A stretch of 64,000 bases of DNA, from positions 42,798,488 to 42,862,487 of the forward strand of contig JAJLRJ010000004.1 in the NCBI GenBank assembly GCA_024195265.1, read 5' to 3'. This document shows positions 1 through 11,680 of this stretch, in pieces. Every line of letters starts with the position of its first letter. Within the stretch, counting starts at the first letter, position 1. The position numbers and the translations under genes are program-made. This stretch comes from Dendrophyllia cribrosa (lineage: Eukaryota; Cnidaria; Anthozoa; Scleractinia; Dendrophylliidae). A model generated the notes under the pieces. The model ran no database searches. It saw nothing but the letters and a program-made list of their open reading frames with translations, and had not been told where the DNA came from.

Positions 1-1721
1 AATCTAAGTACTTTTTTGATTTCTCTCACAACTTTATCGCTAACTTTAAACCCCACTCATGCATGAGAGATGACCAAATTCACATAGAATATAACGGATT
101 ACTCTGGCAACCTCTTCATTAAATTCAGCGCTGAACCAAACAATTTATTATTTTGGCTGCTGTGATATTATCAACCACAAGTTATCTATGCTTCTGATTG
201 GTTCACAAATAGTGACATTAAACAGGCTTACATCATATCAGCACATGCACCAAAATAATAAGCCCTCCTTAAGCCCCTTCCTGAAATAAACAAAAGGTAC
301 CGAAATCTTTCATAAGTCCCCCCCTCCCCTCACTTCAGTATAAAGTGGAATAAAACTAAAATGCTAGTACATCAATACACTGCAATTAAAGGGATGGGGG
401 CTTATTAAAAGGGGGAGGCTTAATAGAGGGAGGAAGCTTAGTGACTTGTTCAAAGTCGTAGTTCTATGTTAAGCATATATGTAAAGGAAACAACTGGGGG
501 TTTTTTACCATCAACACAACTCGCCACACATTATACAACAAATATTAAAGAAATAAAAAAGATCCGAGTGCATTGTTGAGTTATATAAGTATACAGGAAT
601 TTTTAAGAACACAAGAGATGTGCAGAGAAGCATGAGCCGAAGGCAAGTACTTCTCGCTTTTCTTGGGTGTTCTTAAAAATTTGCAAGTGCTTAATATACA
701 ACTCAATGCATGAGGAACAAGTTTGTTATTTCTTTTATAAAATAAAATCGACCACAAAGGGACAAAAATACATCAGACAACAGAAATGAGCGTGCATGTT
801 TTATCAAGTTCTTATGAACTTGGTTTGACCAATCATAGAGTGCATTTCCCTAAGCATTTTATAAAGTGTTTCAACGAACTACAATATCACTGAAAAAGCA
901 ACATAAACAAAGTGGCAGTGGTGGGGGAGCTTTATAGAGGGAGGGGTTTTTTTGAAAGGCAGAGGGGGGGTGGGGGGGGGGGGGGGGATATTAGGAGGGC
1001 TTAAAAGTGAGTGAGGATAAATAAAGAAAATATGGTAATATAGAATACATTGTATCCCCAATGTCATTTTCTCATCCACCTTGTTTATAAATTATAATCA
1101 AAGGTTACTTTTTGGAGTTTCCAATAATAAATTATAGTTCTGGGCCGGGTCGTTTAAAGCATGATTAGCGCTCGAAACGTCAGCTTTCTCGAATCTTTTT
1201 ACGGTGGCTAATTTACCTCATCGACTCAGTCGATAAAACCAAATTCTTGTGCTTCACCTCCACAGTTTCTCTAGAAACTAACCCCATTCATGATTAAGCT
1301 AATTCAGGGATTAGCATCAAGTTTGAATCCAGTCAAATAACTCAACTCCAAAGTTTTCTGCTCTTCAGTTTTGACTTAAACTTGTCTTCACAACTACATG
1401 TAGCTATAAATGACCTTTTGAAAACATTTTTAAACAGAGAAATGAAATCCTCAGTTAACTTTTAATCCGGGATTAGTGCTAATCGGCTTTTGAACAACCA
1501 GGCCCTGTTCTTAAAACAGTTACCATACAATTACTTATCAGAATGGATGGGATTCCACTGTATGAAAGTCTCAAGTGTGCCGATGGTTGTAACATCCGGA
1601 AATTGTCCAATGAGTACTTTAGTAATTTTTAAAAGTAATTATTTATACTGACATTAAAAATTCTTTGAAGTTTCCCCAAGTGGGGGACCGTCTCTCGCCA
1701 AGTACACCATGGTACTTGGAG

Positions 1722-1767
1722 CAATGGGTCCACACCTCTTCAGCCTTGCAGAGGTGTGGACCCATTG
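1722..1767. other. Perfect 18-bp stem hairpin
   Basis: Positions 1722-1739 are exactly complementary to 1750-1767, leaving a 10-nt loop. Immediately upstream (about 1698-1719) is a second, shorter hairpin with an 8-bp stem starting CCAAGTAC. Both are conserved in copy 2 at 35848-35893. It could be a structured RNA, a foldback-element relic or a regulatory palindrome; the sequence alone does not decide. Confidence 0.6.
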
Positions 1768-3122
1768 GTCGTGGACATGCAATGGTTGCTAATTCCTTGA
1801 AAGAAAGAAATTGCATCTTTTATGATGTGAAAGAAAAATAAATCTTTATCTTACATTACTTTTTACATGTAATGCCAAAGAAAACCTGTACAAAGACTTG
1901 TTACATTCTTAACTATGGCTTCAAGGCAAAAACAACTGACAATGTGAATAATGTATAGATTAAATATCAAACTCCCTCGCCCCCTTTACCCCTTCTTTCA
2001 CCTCCTCGCCTTTTCTCGGTTTTTGTTTTTGCGCTGCTCCTCAGTTCAGGCCTGTCAAAATGACCTGTCTATTTCACACCGTTACCAACTACTTCACACT
2101 GGAGTTCACAAATCATGACTTACAACAAAATACATCAGTATCCCTTACTACCTACTACTTCTGTTACCCTGCCTACCACTACAAAACATTCTGCAGTTGT
2201 AACATTACATTACTAACATTTAATACTAACATTCATTGCTCACATTATTTTTGCTCGTGCAGTATTACTTGAGTGACATACGTGTGTAAGGAAATTTATT
2301 ATCCCTCAAAATTGTAGAAAGCCACCTTAAAATCTTGGGATTTTCATCGAAAACAAAAGTACCTACTCTCAGATAATCCAAAACTAATAGCTTCCAAGAA
2401 CGAAGTAAAATTATAAAACCAGGTTGTCTATCTTGCTTTTACAAAATTTAAGCTTAAGTTATATGATTTTCTTTCTATTTAAGCTTAAAACATCATTGAA
2501 AAATCAAAATTTCCATACAAACTTTCATATCACGCTTGGATCTCCGAGACTGGATTTCCTGTGGGTTCACAAGTCCACAAGTGCGACGCAAACAAGGGAA
2601 AGCACAAGCAAATACACTTGTGAACTACCGTACGTAACGCAAACGAAATGGAAAATTTTCCATTAAACTCCTCTTCTCTTTTTTGAACTTGGTCTTTCAG
2701 GTTTAACTTTCTAAGCTTAGTAGTTATAAATATGATCACACTCCATCGACATTGATTAGTGTAGCTTAAATTAAAATTATCTTACAACTTGTGTTCAGAC
2801 ATTTTCACATTGTCTATTTAAACATAATCCTCACCAAACTCTCCTCGACGTTTGTTGATGCCTCACCGACGTGTTCCTCGTTTCTTCTTCTAGTTTTGCT
2901 TTCACACAGTCGCTAAAAACCCTGGCTAAAACCTGGCTAAAACCTTTGGCGTTGCATCGTTTTGGTAAAAGCATCCCGTCTGACCATTAAAAATCGCGGG
3001 CTCGTGGTGAAAGCGAGGCTGTTTTTGACCCTGTTTATTTTTAACCATGGTTTTGTAGTGAAATTTGACTCGTTTTATAGCTCGAATTATTGCTGTTCTT
3101 TCCTTCCAATTCATTAGAAGCT

Positions 3123-4530
3123 ATGGCTCAAAGTATAAACTTTTTCGATGATGTTCGAAAGGAATTAGAATGTTCTGTTTGTCAGGAACAGTTCAGTCAA
3201 GTCAACGAACCGAAAATACTAAAATGCCTCCACACTTTCTGCAAGACCTGTCTCGAAGCTTGGCTACGGCAGCAACGTGAAGGAGAATTAAGTTGTCCAA
3301 CATGCCGTCAAATTGTGTGTCCTAACAACAACATTCAATGCCTGCCATCCAACTTGTTTTACAAGCAGATGGTGGAAATTGTAGAGGCTTACGACGGGCA
3401 AGGGCAAGAAGATTCAACACATTGTGGAAGCTGCGATGAAAACAAATCACTGAAGTTTTATTGTTCTGATTGTAACTGCTTCTTGTGTGAAGACTGTGCT
3501 GGGGTCCACAAAAAAGTTAAAGTTCTCAGAAGCCATCATGTTAAAGAAATAGGAAACTTTGTGTCAAGCGATATGCAAGATTACGCTCGCAAAACAAATG
3601 TTTGCAGGAAACACAAAGAAGAATTGAGGTTTTACTGCAGCAAATGCAACATTTGCATTTGTCGTGACTGCGCCATGTTGAAACATCGAGACCATGATTT
3701 CATCTCCTTTGACCAAGCACTTGGAAACAAGAAATCAGAAATTGGAAAGAAAATGCAAGAGGTTGAAGAAAACTGCTCTCGTCTAAGAAACCGCAAAGAA
3801 TCTCTAGAGAAGCAAAGGGAAAGAATGAACAACAGCATCGATCAGGCGGCGAATGAAGTCCACCGAGGCGCTGAGCTCTGCATAAAATTAATTCGACAAC
3901 GTGAAGCCACCATGACGGAAGAGTTACTCAAGCAGAAAGCAAGTTTGCAAGATTCATTTTCAGCTCAAATGACTGCCTTAGATAAGAAACTGGTGGAAAT
4001 ATACAGCAGCTTGGAATTTGGCAAAGATGTCATAGAGCGAAATAATTTACCGGAGATTATAAACGTCGAAGAAATACTAGAAGAAAGATTTAAGGAACTG
4101 TCATCTTTGCCTGATGAATATCGCGTCAAACTTAATTGCTCCAAGGTCAAGTATGTGCCAAGTGATACGTCGGCCTTAACTGAAAACGTGCTGGGAAAGT
4201 TTGGTTACACCAACACGGAGCCTTCCTTGTCAATTGGGCAAGATAAGGGTCTAACAGAAGGTCTTCTGGGCGAAGATTCAACCTTTACGATAATTACAAA
4301 AGACTCGCAGGGACAGACAACTTACAGTCAAATTGATAAAGTGAATGTTGACATCCAGTCATTGCAGACCGGAAGGATCACGAAACCCAGCATAACAGAA
4401 AGCAAAGATGGCTGCTATAAAGTGACGTACAAACCGGAAACAGCAGGAGAATTCAGCCTGTCCATAACAGTAGCGGGCGAAGCTATCATGGGCAGTCCGT
4501 TCCAGTTAGGAGTGGAAGAGCGTAAACCAG
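3123..4530 (+). CDS. TRIM gene exon 1 (RING, B-box, B-box, coiled coil, filamin)
   Basis: Single large exon holding the complete tripartite motif plus the filamin repeat. The donor is CCAG followed by GTATTAGG at 4531. Compared with copy 2 it lacks one codon just after the RING (CRQIV against CRQITE). It also differs at seven other residues, including Cys instead of Arg in the filamin strand DGCYKVTY and Gly instead of Arg in QLGVEE. Copy 2 has the residues more usual for filamin repeats, so copy 1 may be the slightly derived one. Confidence 0.85.
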
Positions 4531-7161
4531 GTATTAGGAATAAATTAAACTGAACGGTCGCCATTTTGATTGTACCATGCATGCACGTGTTCGTCTCGCT
4601 TTGGGACCTTTTGGGATGCGCTTGTATTTAATAAATGTTAACTGAAAACAGAAAACATATCGCCGGCACTGGTATGATCCACCTTTCCAAAGGTTATCCT
4701 GCCTTTATGTAAACAGGTTCTTAAAGGCTTTCTTGACAGTAAAACTTAAAGACATTAAAGTTCATAATTTTTCCTTCAAGGCAAAAATGCTCTAAAGTAC
4801 TTCTAGTCGGAGTATCTTGCCAGTCCCTGAATTGTGGCTGGTCTGCAAGGTTAGGCAGAGTTTCGTACGAATCGATACGCGCTCTCCCTAGTCTTCCCAG
4901 TCTCCGCTCGTTCGCGTACTGGTTTTAAGCTGCAACCAAGACTCACAATATTAATGCCTGGAACAGGGCTAACGAATCAACAACCTGTCAACAGCGAGGG
5001 AGGTCACTAGGTCTACGGATCTGCGGATTTTGTCAATTATTTATCCCGGTTTTCGGATTCAGAGAAAGAGTTAAACGGATATATTTTCTAAAAAAGTAAT
5101 CACACACAAAGCATTGCAAGGATTCTAGCCAGAACATTCTTATTACATCTCAGAAGTTTTTTCACTAAAGATTCGGATTTGGGCAAAAAAAATTGCTGAT
5201 CAACGGATTCCGCTATCAAGATGTAACGGAGCAGCGAATTTGCACACCCCTTTTTACCACTTCCTAATAACCGCAAACATGTTGGAAATTATGCCTGTTC
5301 GTGAGATACAACTTTCTATTCGACAACTGCATTTCACGCGTCGTCGAATTTCGTCTTACGGATCGTACTTTCATTTTTTCGGATCGTATCAGGTCGACAG
5401 TATTGCCAAAGTTCATAATTCTCGTGCGTGTCACACATGATGGCGCAATTTGTGCAAAAAATAGCGCAAATGGTACTTCACGTGGGGACAGGCATCTCTA
5501 AATAAATGACAATTTGTTGCGGTCTCCGATTATGTTTTTTATAATTTACGAAAATCGATGTACGAAAAAATGTATGGTGAAACTTTTCCGCATATCGTTT
5601 GCAATTTCTATATTTTTTTTAGTAGGGAGCAGCAAGGCCGCAGCAGACACAGGGTGAAATGACCTCGTCATACTGTGATTTTTATTCAAGACTCGACTAC
5701 AGTTTAGTAACCTAATTTTTTTTTCAGTAAAATAATAATACAGTGATAAGAAGAGCCATTTATATATTTGCAACTTGCGGACCTAATTTGATCATAGTTT
5801 CAACGTTTGCTAAGAGGCTGAACGGTTGTTCTTTTTTGTCGTTATTACCCAGAATTTAAAGCTGTCTTTACAACCCTCGGTGCAAGTGGGCGACTGGGTC
5901 CAACATCACTTGGCAGTCACTACAATGGTCAGGACCATGACGGTCAAGTTACAGTGGTCAGCGGTATTCAAAGATGGACTGTGCCGTACACAGGTGACTA
6001 CAAAATAGAAGCAATAGGAGCCGCAGGGGGGTACGATACGTATGAAACCAGCCGTCAGTACCGAGGAAGAGGGGCTAGAATGATAGGAACTTTTCACTCA
6101 TCCAAGGGTGAAACAATTCAGATTCTTGTTGGTCAGGAAGGTGGAATTAACAGAAACGGTTATAGCTCTGGAGGCGGTGGAGGCACGTTTGTAGTGAGAG
6201 GAAACGACACGCCTTTGGTAATAGCTGGAGGAGGAGGAGGCATAACGATTGCTAAGTCAAGACACACAGAATGTGATGCCTCCTCGGGTACACCAGAGGG
6301 AACTGGACACGGTGCACATACCGACAAAGGCACATTGTCAGGTGAGAGTGAAATACAGCTTTTTATTTCTATCACAAGTTAAAAGGTTAAAAAAGGTTTG
6401 TGATTCTTAATAGAAGACGGTTTGTGAAGTAACCCTTGTAAAAAACATTCCTTTCTCTGAATACGAATGGGTGCATGAACTCGATCTTTTTAAATGTGTA
6501 AACTGTAGTGTTTTTATTTGGCTTTTATATGGATAATCAATGTCAAGCTATTTAATGAAAACTAAGGGTTAAAATTTGAATGACCGAACAGGGTAAAATA
6601 GTCTATCCCTTAATTGGATCAGTAAAATAAAGACTGGTCTTCTTGCCAGGGGATTTGAAACCATCAACATCTAGCTATTTTCTCCATTTTTTAGGGTTAA
6701 TATATGTGTTATCTATGGAGTAAGTATGCATTTCATAACAAAAAATGATCTGACAATTATTCAAATAAAAGAAAATAAGTCATATATTATATACTTTTTA
6801 CTTATTTTTTACTTATTTAGGTGGCGGCGGTGGTGGCTTTTACTCCAATGGAATAAGTGGAACGAATTTCGGTGGTACGATTTGGCTTGGTGGAGAAGGA
6901 GGCAAAGGATTTATTCAGGGAGGTGTGGGTGGAAGAACCTTAAATGCGAATATTGACGGAGGTTTTGGTGGTGGCGGTGGTGCTCATGGACGTGGTGGAG
7001 GTGGTGGAGGAGGCGGAGGCTACTCTGGAGGAAGTAGCGGAGAGTGTAAAAATGACTCCGGTGGGGGAGGAGGAGGATCTTACAATACTGGAAACAATCA
7101 GCAGAATGAATGCTGTTACAAAACAGATGGACATGGTCAGGTCACCATAACATTAATCTAG
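3123..7161 (+). CDS. TRIM-type RING ubiquitin ligase with filamin repeat and C-terminal glycine-rich domain (3 exons)
   Basis: Predicted exons are 3123-4530, 5853-6341 and 6821-7161, giving 745 residues. Exon 1 encodes a C3HC4 RING (C17, C20, C35, H37, C40, C43, C58, C61), two B-boxes (about 100-195), a coiled coil (about 200-300) and a filamin-type Ig repeat (about 370-470) ending near GSPFQLGVEE. Exons 2-3 encode a glycine-rich domain like that of ALK/LTK receptors. Both introns are phase 1 with GT-AG ends, and the joined frame is open throughout. The start at 3123 is the first ATG and has a good context (G at -3 and +4); the upstream open frame has no ATG. RING plus B-boxes imply cytoplasmic E3 ligase activity, and the filamin repeat probably binds a partner. 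Without splicing, exon 1 reads on nine codons and stops at 4553. Confidence 0.8.
4531..5852 (+). other. Intron 1 of the TRIM/glycine-rich gene
   Basis: This 1.3-kb intron runs from GTATTAGG to a pyrimidine-rich acceptor ending TTACCCAG. Its first about 690 bases are shared with copy 2 and contain the empty sites of the three TIR insertions found there: TTAA near 4755, TCGTA near 4870, and the GCATTGCAAGG site near 5115. The rest holds only short, unsupported open frames. Confidence 0.65.
5853..6341 (+). CDS. TRIM gene exon 2 (glycine-rich, ALK-like domain, first part)
   Basis: Starts after CCCAG and continues the codon split in exon 1, reading EFKAVFTTLGASG, then GDYKIEAIGAAGGYDTY, LVGQEGG, SSGGGGGTFV and LVIAGGGGG. 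The spacing GAAGG, LVGQ, GGGGGTFV, AGGGGG is characteristic of the glycine-rich domain next to the membrane in ALK/LTK receptors (Pfam Gly_rich type). The exon ends in phase 1 at a GGTGAGAG donor. No signal peptide or membrane segment precedes it here, so as part of the TRIM gene it would be intracellular. Confidence 0.75.
6821..7161 (+). CDS. TRIM gene exon 3 (glycine-rich domain, C-terminal part)
   Basis: Acceptor TTTATTTAG precedes a run of glycine codons that continues exon 2 in frame. Glycine repeats alternate with FYSNGISGTNFGGT and IWLGGEGGKGF. The exon ends with the cysteine pair NECCYKTDG and GQVTITLI before TAG at 7159-7161. The V-T-I-T end is the usual terminal beta-strand of this domain. 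A decayed copy of this exon end lies near 15650-15720. Confidence 0.75.
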
Positions 7162-7659
7162 ATTACACACAACATAACACTAAAAACAGTAACGATTTAG
7201 AGACAACCTCCTCGCTCAGAATCTGTTCAGTGTTCAAAATGAATGCAAGAGAGGAGTGTTGCCCATAGCAGATCAATTAAACTTGAACTTTCCAAATTTG
7301 TTGGAGATATAATTATATTTATAATAGCCGTCGGTATCCTCGGAGAATTTTAAAGAGACATTTTAAGGTCACGTGACCTGCTATTTGCCGAGGTCCTGTC
7401 TCGCCATCATTTTGAATACTGAAAATGTCCTGGGAACAAGGCAGGTTAAGAGCCTCTCAAGAATGAACGTTTTTTATGTAAAAAAAAATATGCTTGTCTA
7501 CAGATTGAATATGAACCATGGTTTACTTCTGTGTAATTGTTTGCAGTTGCTTAAGACAAAAGTTTTTAGTATTTTTATTATAATCTTTTGTTCAAAACTA
7601 TTGTATTGTAAATGTCCATTTGTAAGCAGTGGAAGTGCTGAATCGTTTCCTTCTAAATA
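7162..7659. other. 3' flank of TRIM gene, no other gene seen
   Basis: AT-rich DNA after the stop codon; presumably contains the 3' UTR. Only short unsupported open frames are present. Confidence 0.5.
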
Positions 7660-8186
7660 CAGTGGAACCTCGATTTAACGAAGCGCCAAGGGGCTGGGGA
7701 TATTGGTTCGTTATATCGAGGGTTCGGTATATCGAAAACCTCCTTATAACGCGCGAATTTGCGGAAAACAACCAAAATGTTCGTTATATCGAGGTATAGT
7801 TAATAATTGTTATGTAACGGTGTTACGTATTTCCGGAAAATAACATTGGAACTTTAATGCCTGTATGAAGCTACAGTGCACTGTAAATATAATTACGAAA
7901 TTGGAAAACTGTACAGGTTATACCTTTGCTCTATAGCACACACTGTAGGTCTGTTCCAAATTTATGTTTTGTCGAGCGTTCGAGCCTTGACATTTATCCG
8001 TTATATCGGTGTAGATTTTGCGTTTGGGCTGCCGGATTGTGTTCGTTATAACGAGGATTTCGTTATATCGAAGTTCTGTTACATACATTTTACTTGCAAT
8101 TTTTCCGGGCTGAAGAATATCGTTCGTTTTACCGAGGACTTCGTTATATAGAGGTTCGTTAAATCAGCACGGATTTCCGCCAGTGC
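7660..8186. mobile_element. pogo/Tigger-like non-autonomous DNA transposon
   Basis: Begins CAGTGGAACCTCGATTTAAC directly after a TA dinucleotide, the typical terminus and target of pogo-type Tc1/mariner elements. The interior repeats TTCGTTATATCGA-like motifs in both orientations. The far end is degenerate (TTCGTTAAATC, then CCGCCAGTG), so the right boundary is approximate. No transposase remains. Confidence 0.6.
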
Positions 8187-8441
8187 ATTACCTGTAGGAA
8201 ATAGGAATTGGTTTCAGTCATATTATTGTAAGGTTCAGTTCAGATTTGATGCTTAGCTTTGCTCGCGGACACTGAAAGGAAACTTATCTGGGCACTGTGG
8301 AACCACACTTCTATTTCTTCCATTTAGGATTCCACCATAGTGGACACTCGTCCTGAAAAATGTGGACACTCGTTAAATCTTGTGCAGACAAGTGCAACGG
8401 TGCATTGCACTCGGTTTATAGTATAGATCGCGTTCACATTA

Positions 8442-8718
8442 GGGACGGACCATTTAATTTTTGTGGTGGGTTGGGGGGGGGGGGGGGGGAGGGTTGGGCA
8501 ATTACCAAAGTAAAATTCCTGCAGAAGAAATTTAAGAGAATAAAAACCGTGCACAACAAAGCACGTGAAAAAAAAAGAGACATATTTTAGTAAAAAAAAA
8601 ATTCTTGCAAATAGTGATGCTGAAAAAAAAATCTTGCTCAGAAGAAATTGCCCACCCACCCCCCCCCCCCCCCCCCCCCCCCTCCCGCCTTCCCCACAAA
8701 AATTAAATGGTCCGTCCC
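8442..8718. mobile_element. 277-bp MITE with TTA target duplication
   Basis: Termini GGGACGGACCATTTAATTTT and its reverse complement are nearly perfect over about 25 bp and are flanked on both sides by TTA (8439-8441 and 8719-8721). A three-base TTA/TWA duplication is typical of PIF/Harbinger elements. The two arms carry a long G run and a matching long C run, so the whole element can fold back. No coding capacity. Confidence 0.75.
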
Positions 8719-9120
8719 TTAGCACTTTTGTCCGAGCACCGTTGCAGGGCATTAAGTCTGAATGGGGCCGAAGTTATTGGTACCTTTCTTTAATCTTTCT
8801 GACCAACCGGCCTTAGTAAGCAGAATTTTAATCGAATATCATATTTAGAGAAACTTCGATGCTTATTCAGTTATAATAAATAACACAACACAAGCTATTT
8901 TTAAAATTGCCGTCTAAAATTATCTTAAAGAATGCCAACAAGTTTACATATAAATTTACATATCAATTTTAAAAAGACCCAAGAAGCCTGTCTGACCTTT
9001 GTCGTTTAAGAGAAGTGATATAGTTTCTTTCCAAAAAAATGTCCCGTATTATAACAGTCACTCTGTCTCCAGTTACCAGAATAAGCAACAAAAAATGGGG
9101 AATACTTAAAAGGGGAATCT
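8719..9120. other. No gene seen
   Basis: AT-rich DNA between two small TIR elements. Nothing recognised. Confidence 0.4.
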
Positions 9121-9577
9121 TTAAAATGCAGCGTTGACACGGCAGAAAAATCGGGTACGGACTCGTTAAAAAAGTGGTACGGACCGCATAATTTTAGCCG
9201 TTTACACGGATAATGTTCTACTAAAGGTTGGACAAAAAAAGGCCAAAGGACCAAGTTTGGAAGGATGCGTTTACGCTAAACTTTTGGGTGACCGGACCAA
9301 TTTCCGAGTCCCCAGAGCCACGCGGATTTTTACTGCGCATGCGATCAGCGAAGTTATTAAGCAAGCTGACGTAAGAAATGATGAAACTGTTCCGGACCCA
9401 AGTTTTTTCAGGGTTTGGCGCCATAGATGTCTATGGCCCCAAAACCTGAAAAAACGCGGGTCCGTAAAAAATCCCAAAAGACGTAGTACGCATAGTTTAC
9501 ACGGTCGAAAATGTGAAGTCCGTACTCCTTTCTAGACGGGTCCGTACCCATTTTTTTCTGTCGTGTAAACGGCCTTT
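9121..9577. mobile_element. Non-autonomous TIR element of about 0.45 kb
   Basis: The left end (GACACGGCAGAAAAATCGGG, then TACGGAC) is inverted at the right end (GTCCGTACCCATTTTTTTCT, then GTCGTGTAAACGGCC). Copies of the TACGGAC motif recur inside, together with an inner hairpin around the GGCGCCATAGATG region. The terminal inverted repeats are diverged. The open frames it contains in both directions come from this symmetry. Superfamily not determined. Confidence 0.6.
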
Positions 9578-11680
9578 AATCACAGACTCAGACATTTTGA
9601 TGCCAGTATTTTCAACAGCGAATAATTTACATTTAATTAAGTAGACTGTGAGCAGTCTCTTATTTTGCTTTTGGTTAGTCGAGCGAGTGGGCGCTCAGCA
9701 TAAAGGACAAAACAACAACAGAAACGAGACAACAGTTCAATAAAGATAGACAGCGGTAACCCTTTTGAATTTATTACTGGATGCTAAATAACAATAATAA
9801 GGAGATATTGCCAATACAAAGCTAGAATAATAAAAAAAGGGTGGGGTTTGTTTGCGCAGCTACGCAAAAGAGGATTTGAAACAACAAAGATGAGACAGTA
9901 GTTCAGTAAAAGACAGTCTGCTGCGATTATATTGGCTTTAATTTCATGGATGCTGAGTGATCATTATTTAAAAAAAATATATTTTCTGGAAATTCTTCCT
10001 GGCGGAACCCTGTCAATTACCATCGATACCATAGCATGGGATGGAACGGACAAGGAGATCACCAATCTATAAAACGTGACCCTCACCGTTAGCGTTCAGC
10101 ACCGGCGTCGCGGCGACGTCAGCATCGAGTTGTTCTCGCTAAGTGGGACTAGGAATGATGCTTTTTATTCGGCGTTATAACGATTCAAAGATTCAGTGCA
10201 AATTTGGTTCAATTTTAGAGGCCTAAATTTGCTTCATATTTGGCCAATGTGCAAACTTGAGTAAATTCATTTTTTCGTCCAGTGTTGGTCAGTTTGGCTT
10301 TTATAATTGTCTTTAGGGTCGGTTTACATTTTGATAACAAATCTAACTTGGATTACACATGTCAAAGTGTAAAGTAACAACAACAACAACAACAACAAAA
10401 GAAACCTTATTAGAAAAACGTTAACTAAATGTATATAAAATCACCCTTAACACAGTAAAACTGACAGCTTTCGAGGTGGGAGCAAGCGTAAATAATTAAA
10501 CTAATGTCATTTAATTATAACTCGTTGACTGATTTATTAATTGATTTATTAATTGAGAGTTAAAATGGTCGCCATAAAGAAATTTAAAAGCTGGCGTTCC
10601 GGGTGCTAGCCTTTCGTCGGATTGGCTCTGAAAAAGGGCTAGCGCTCGAAACTACAGCTTTTTTAATCTTTTTATGGCAGTCAATTTGCGTTATCACTGA
10701 GTTCAGTTAATAAAACCAAATTTCGTGTTTCACTTCCCAACTAAAGCAGTATGCCAGTTTCTTTTGAAATTATCCCCTTTACAATAATAATGTTTAATTT
10801 TACTTGCTTTAAATGCTAGTATCTGTTGAACTTCTACAGTTATGTTACGAATTCATGTATTTTGCTAAAAATCACGCGCCACTTTATCAACCAATCAGAG
10901 GTCAAACTAAAACCAATCGTGACTTGCACGCACGCGTTTTCCCGCGCTTGGCGCCAGCTACCTGTGTTAAGTTCTTCAAGTTCTGATTGGTTCATTGGCT
11001 TGAGTGCGACTGTTGTGATTGGCCAGAATATTTACTTTGGTTTTGGTGTCACGACACTCAATTGAAAACTGCTCAATATTCCGTGAAGATTGTTGATGCG
11101 CAAGTGCTGACGTGATATGACCTGGCCTGTTTAATGACACAGTTTCCCGCCGTAATATCGAAGTTTCGCTGTCCTAATTTCTATATTATGTTACCAAATA
11201 CCAACAAATGTACAACTAAATTGGTTAAAAATTATACATAGCAAATTAGAACAAGTAGGTTGGTAGAAAAGTGCAGGATAACAACGATGGAAGTGAATTA
11301 ATGTTCATTAAATTTAATTTAATTTCGTGACTGTGTTGTCATGGTTGCCTTTCTTTCTTTTTAGCTCTTATTTTGTCTTTTTATATTTCTTTGCATTCAT
11401 GGCGATGGCGATTTTTTCCTATTAGAAAATGAAGCAAGCTTAAAGCAGGTTATACTTAATAAAACACGTTATATTAACCGGGACACAGTGCCTTTAAATC
11501 AGTGTTATTTGTCACTAACTTCCTTTCCTTCATCGGCATAAGGTTATTGATGATGAGAAAAAAACTCAAGAATTAGAAGCCAAAAAAGGTGGAATTTATA
11601 TTTCCTTGCATTCAACTTTTTGGCGATTTTTTTCTATTAAAATAAAATGAAGCAATCTTAAAGCCAAAAAGGTGGAACGA
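9578..11680. other. Two kilobases without a supported gene
   Basis: Contains a short CAA microsatellite (about 10378-10398) and a locally repeated motif: TTTGCATTCATGGCGATGG near 11389 and a related TTGCATTCAACTTTTTGGCG near 11605. Each is followed by AAAATGAAGCAA and a CTTAAAGC-like tail. This could be duplicated sequence upstream of the acidic-protein gene. No other coding signal was found. Confidence 0.4.

Larger units (their letters stand above)
1..5221. repeat. Segmental duplication, copy 1 (extends left of window)
   Basis: Position 1 aligns with about 34135, and the match continues in the same orientation to about 5221. It is near-identical, with scattered substitutions and small indels. 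It covers the 5' flank, exon 1 of a TRIM gene and the proximal part of its first intron. Copy 2 (34135-45578) is longer only because of later transposon insertions, so copy 1 records the empty target sites. The left boundary lies outside the window. The right boundary coincides with the Polinton left end in copy 2, so the original duplication may have been longer. Confidence 0.95.

Noticed and set aside
2060..2739. Small frames conserved between the two duplication copies (2060-2272, 2424-2666 and 36186-36443, 36550-36792)
   Set aside because: Conservation follows from recent duplication; the first has different stop positions in the two copies and neither resembles a protein.
8324..8816. Gly- and Pro-rich frames in both directions
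   Set aside because: Created by the palindromic MITE with its G and C runs.
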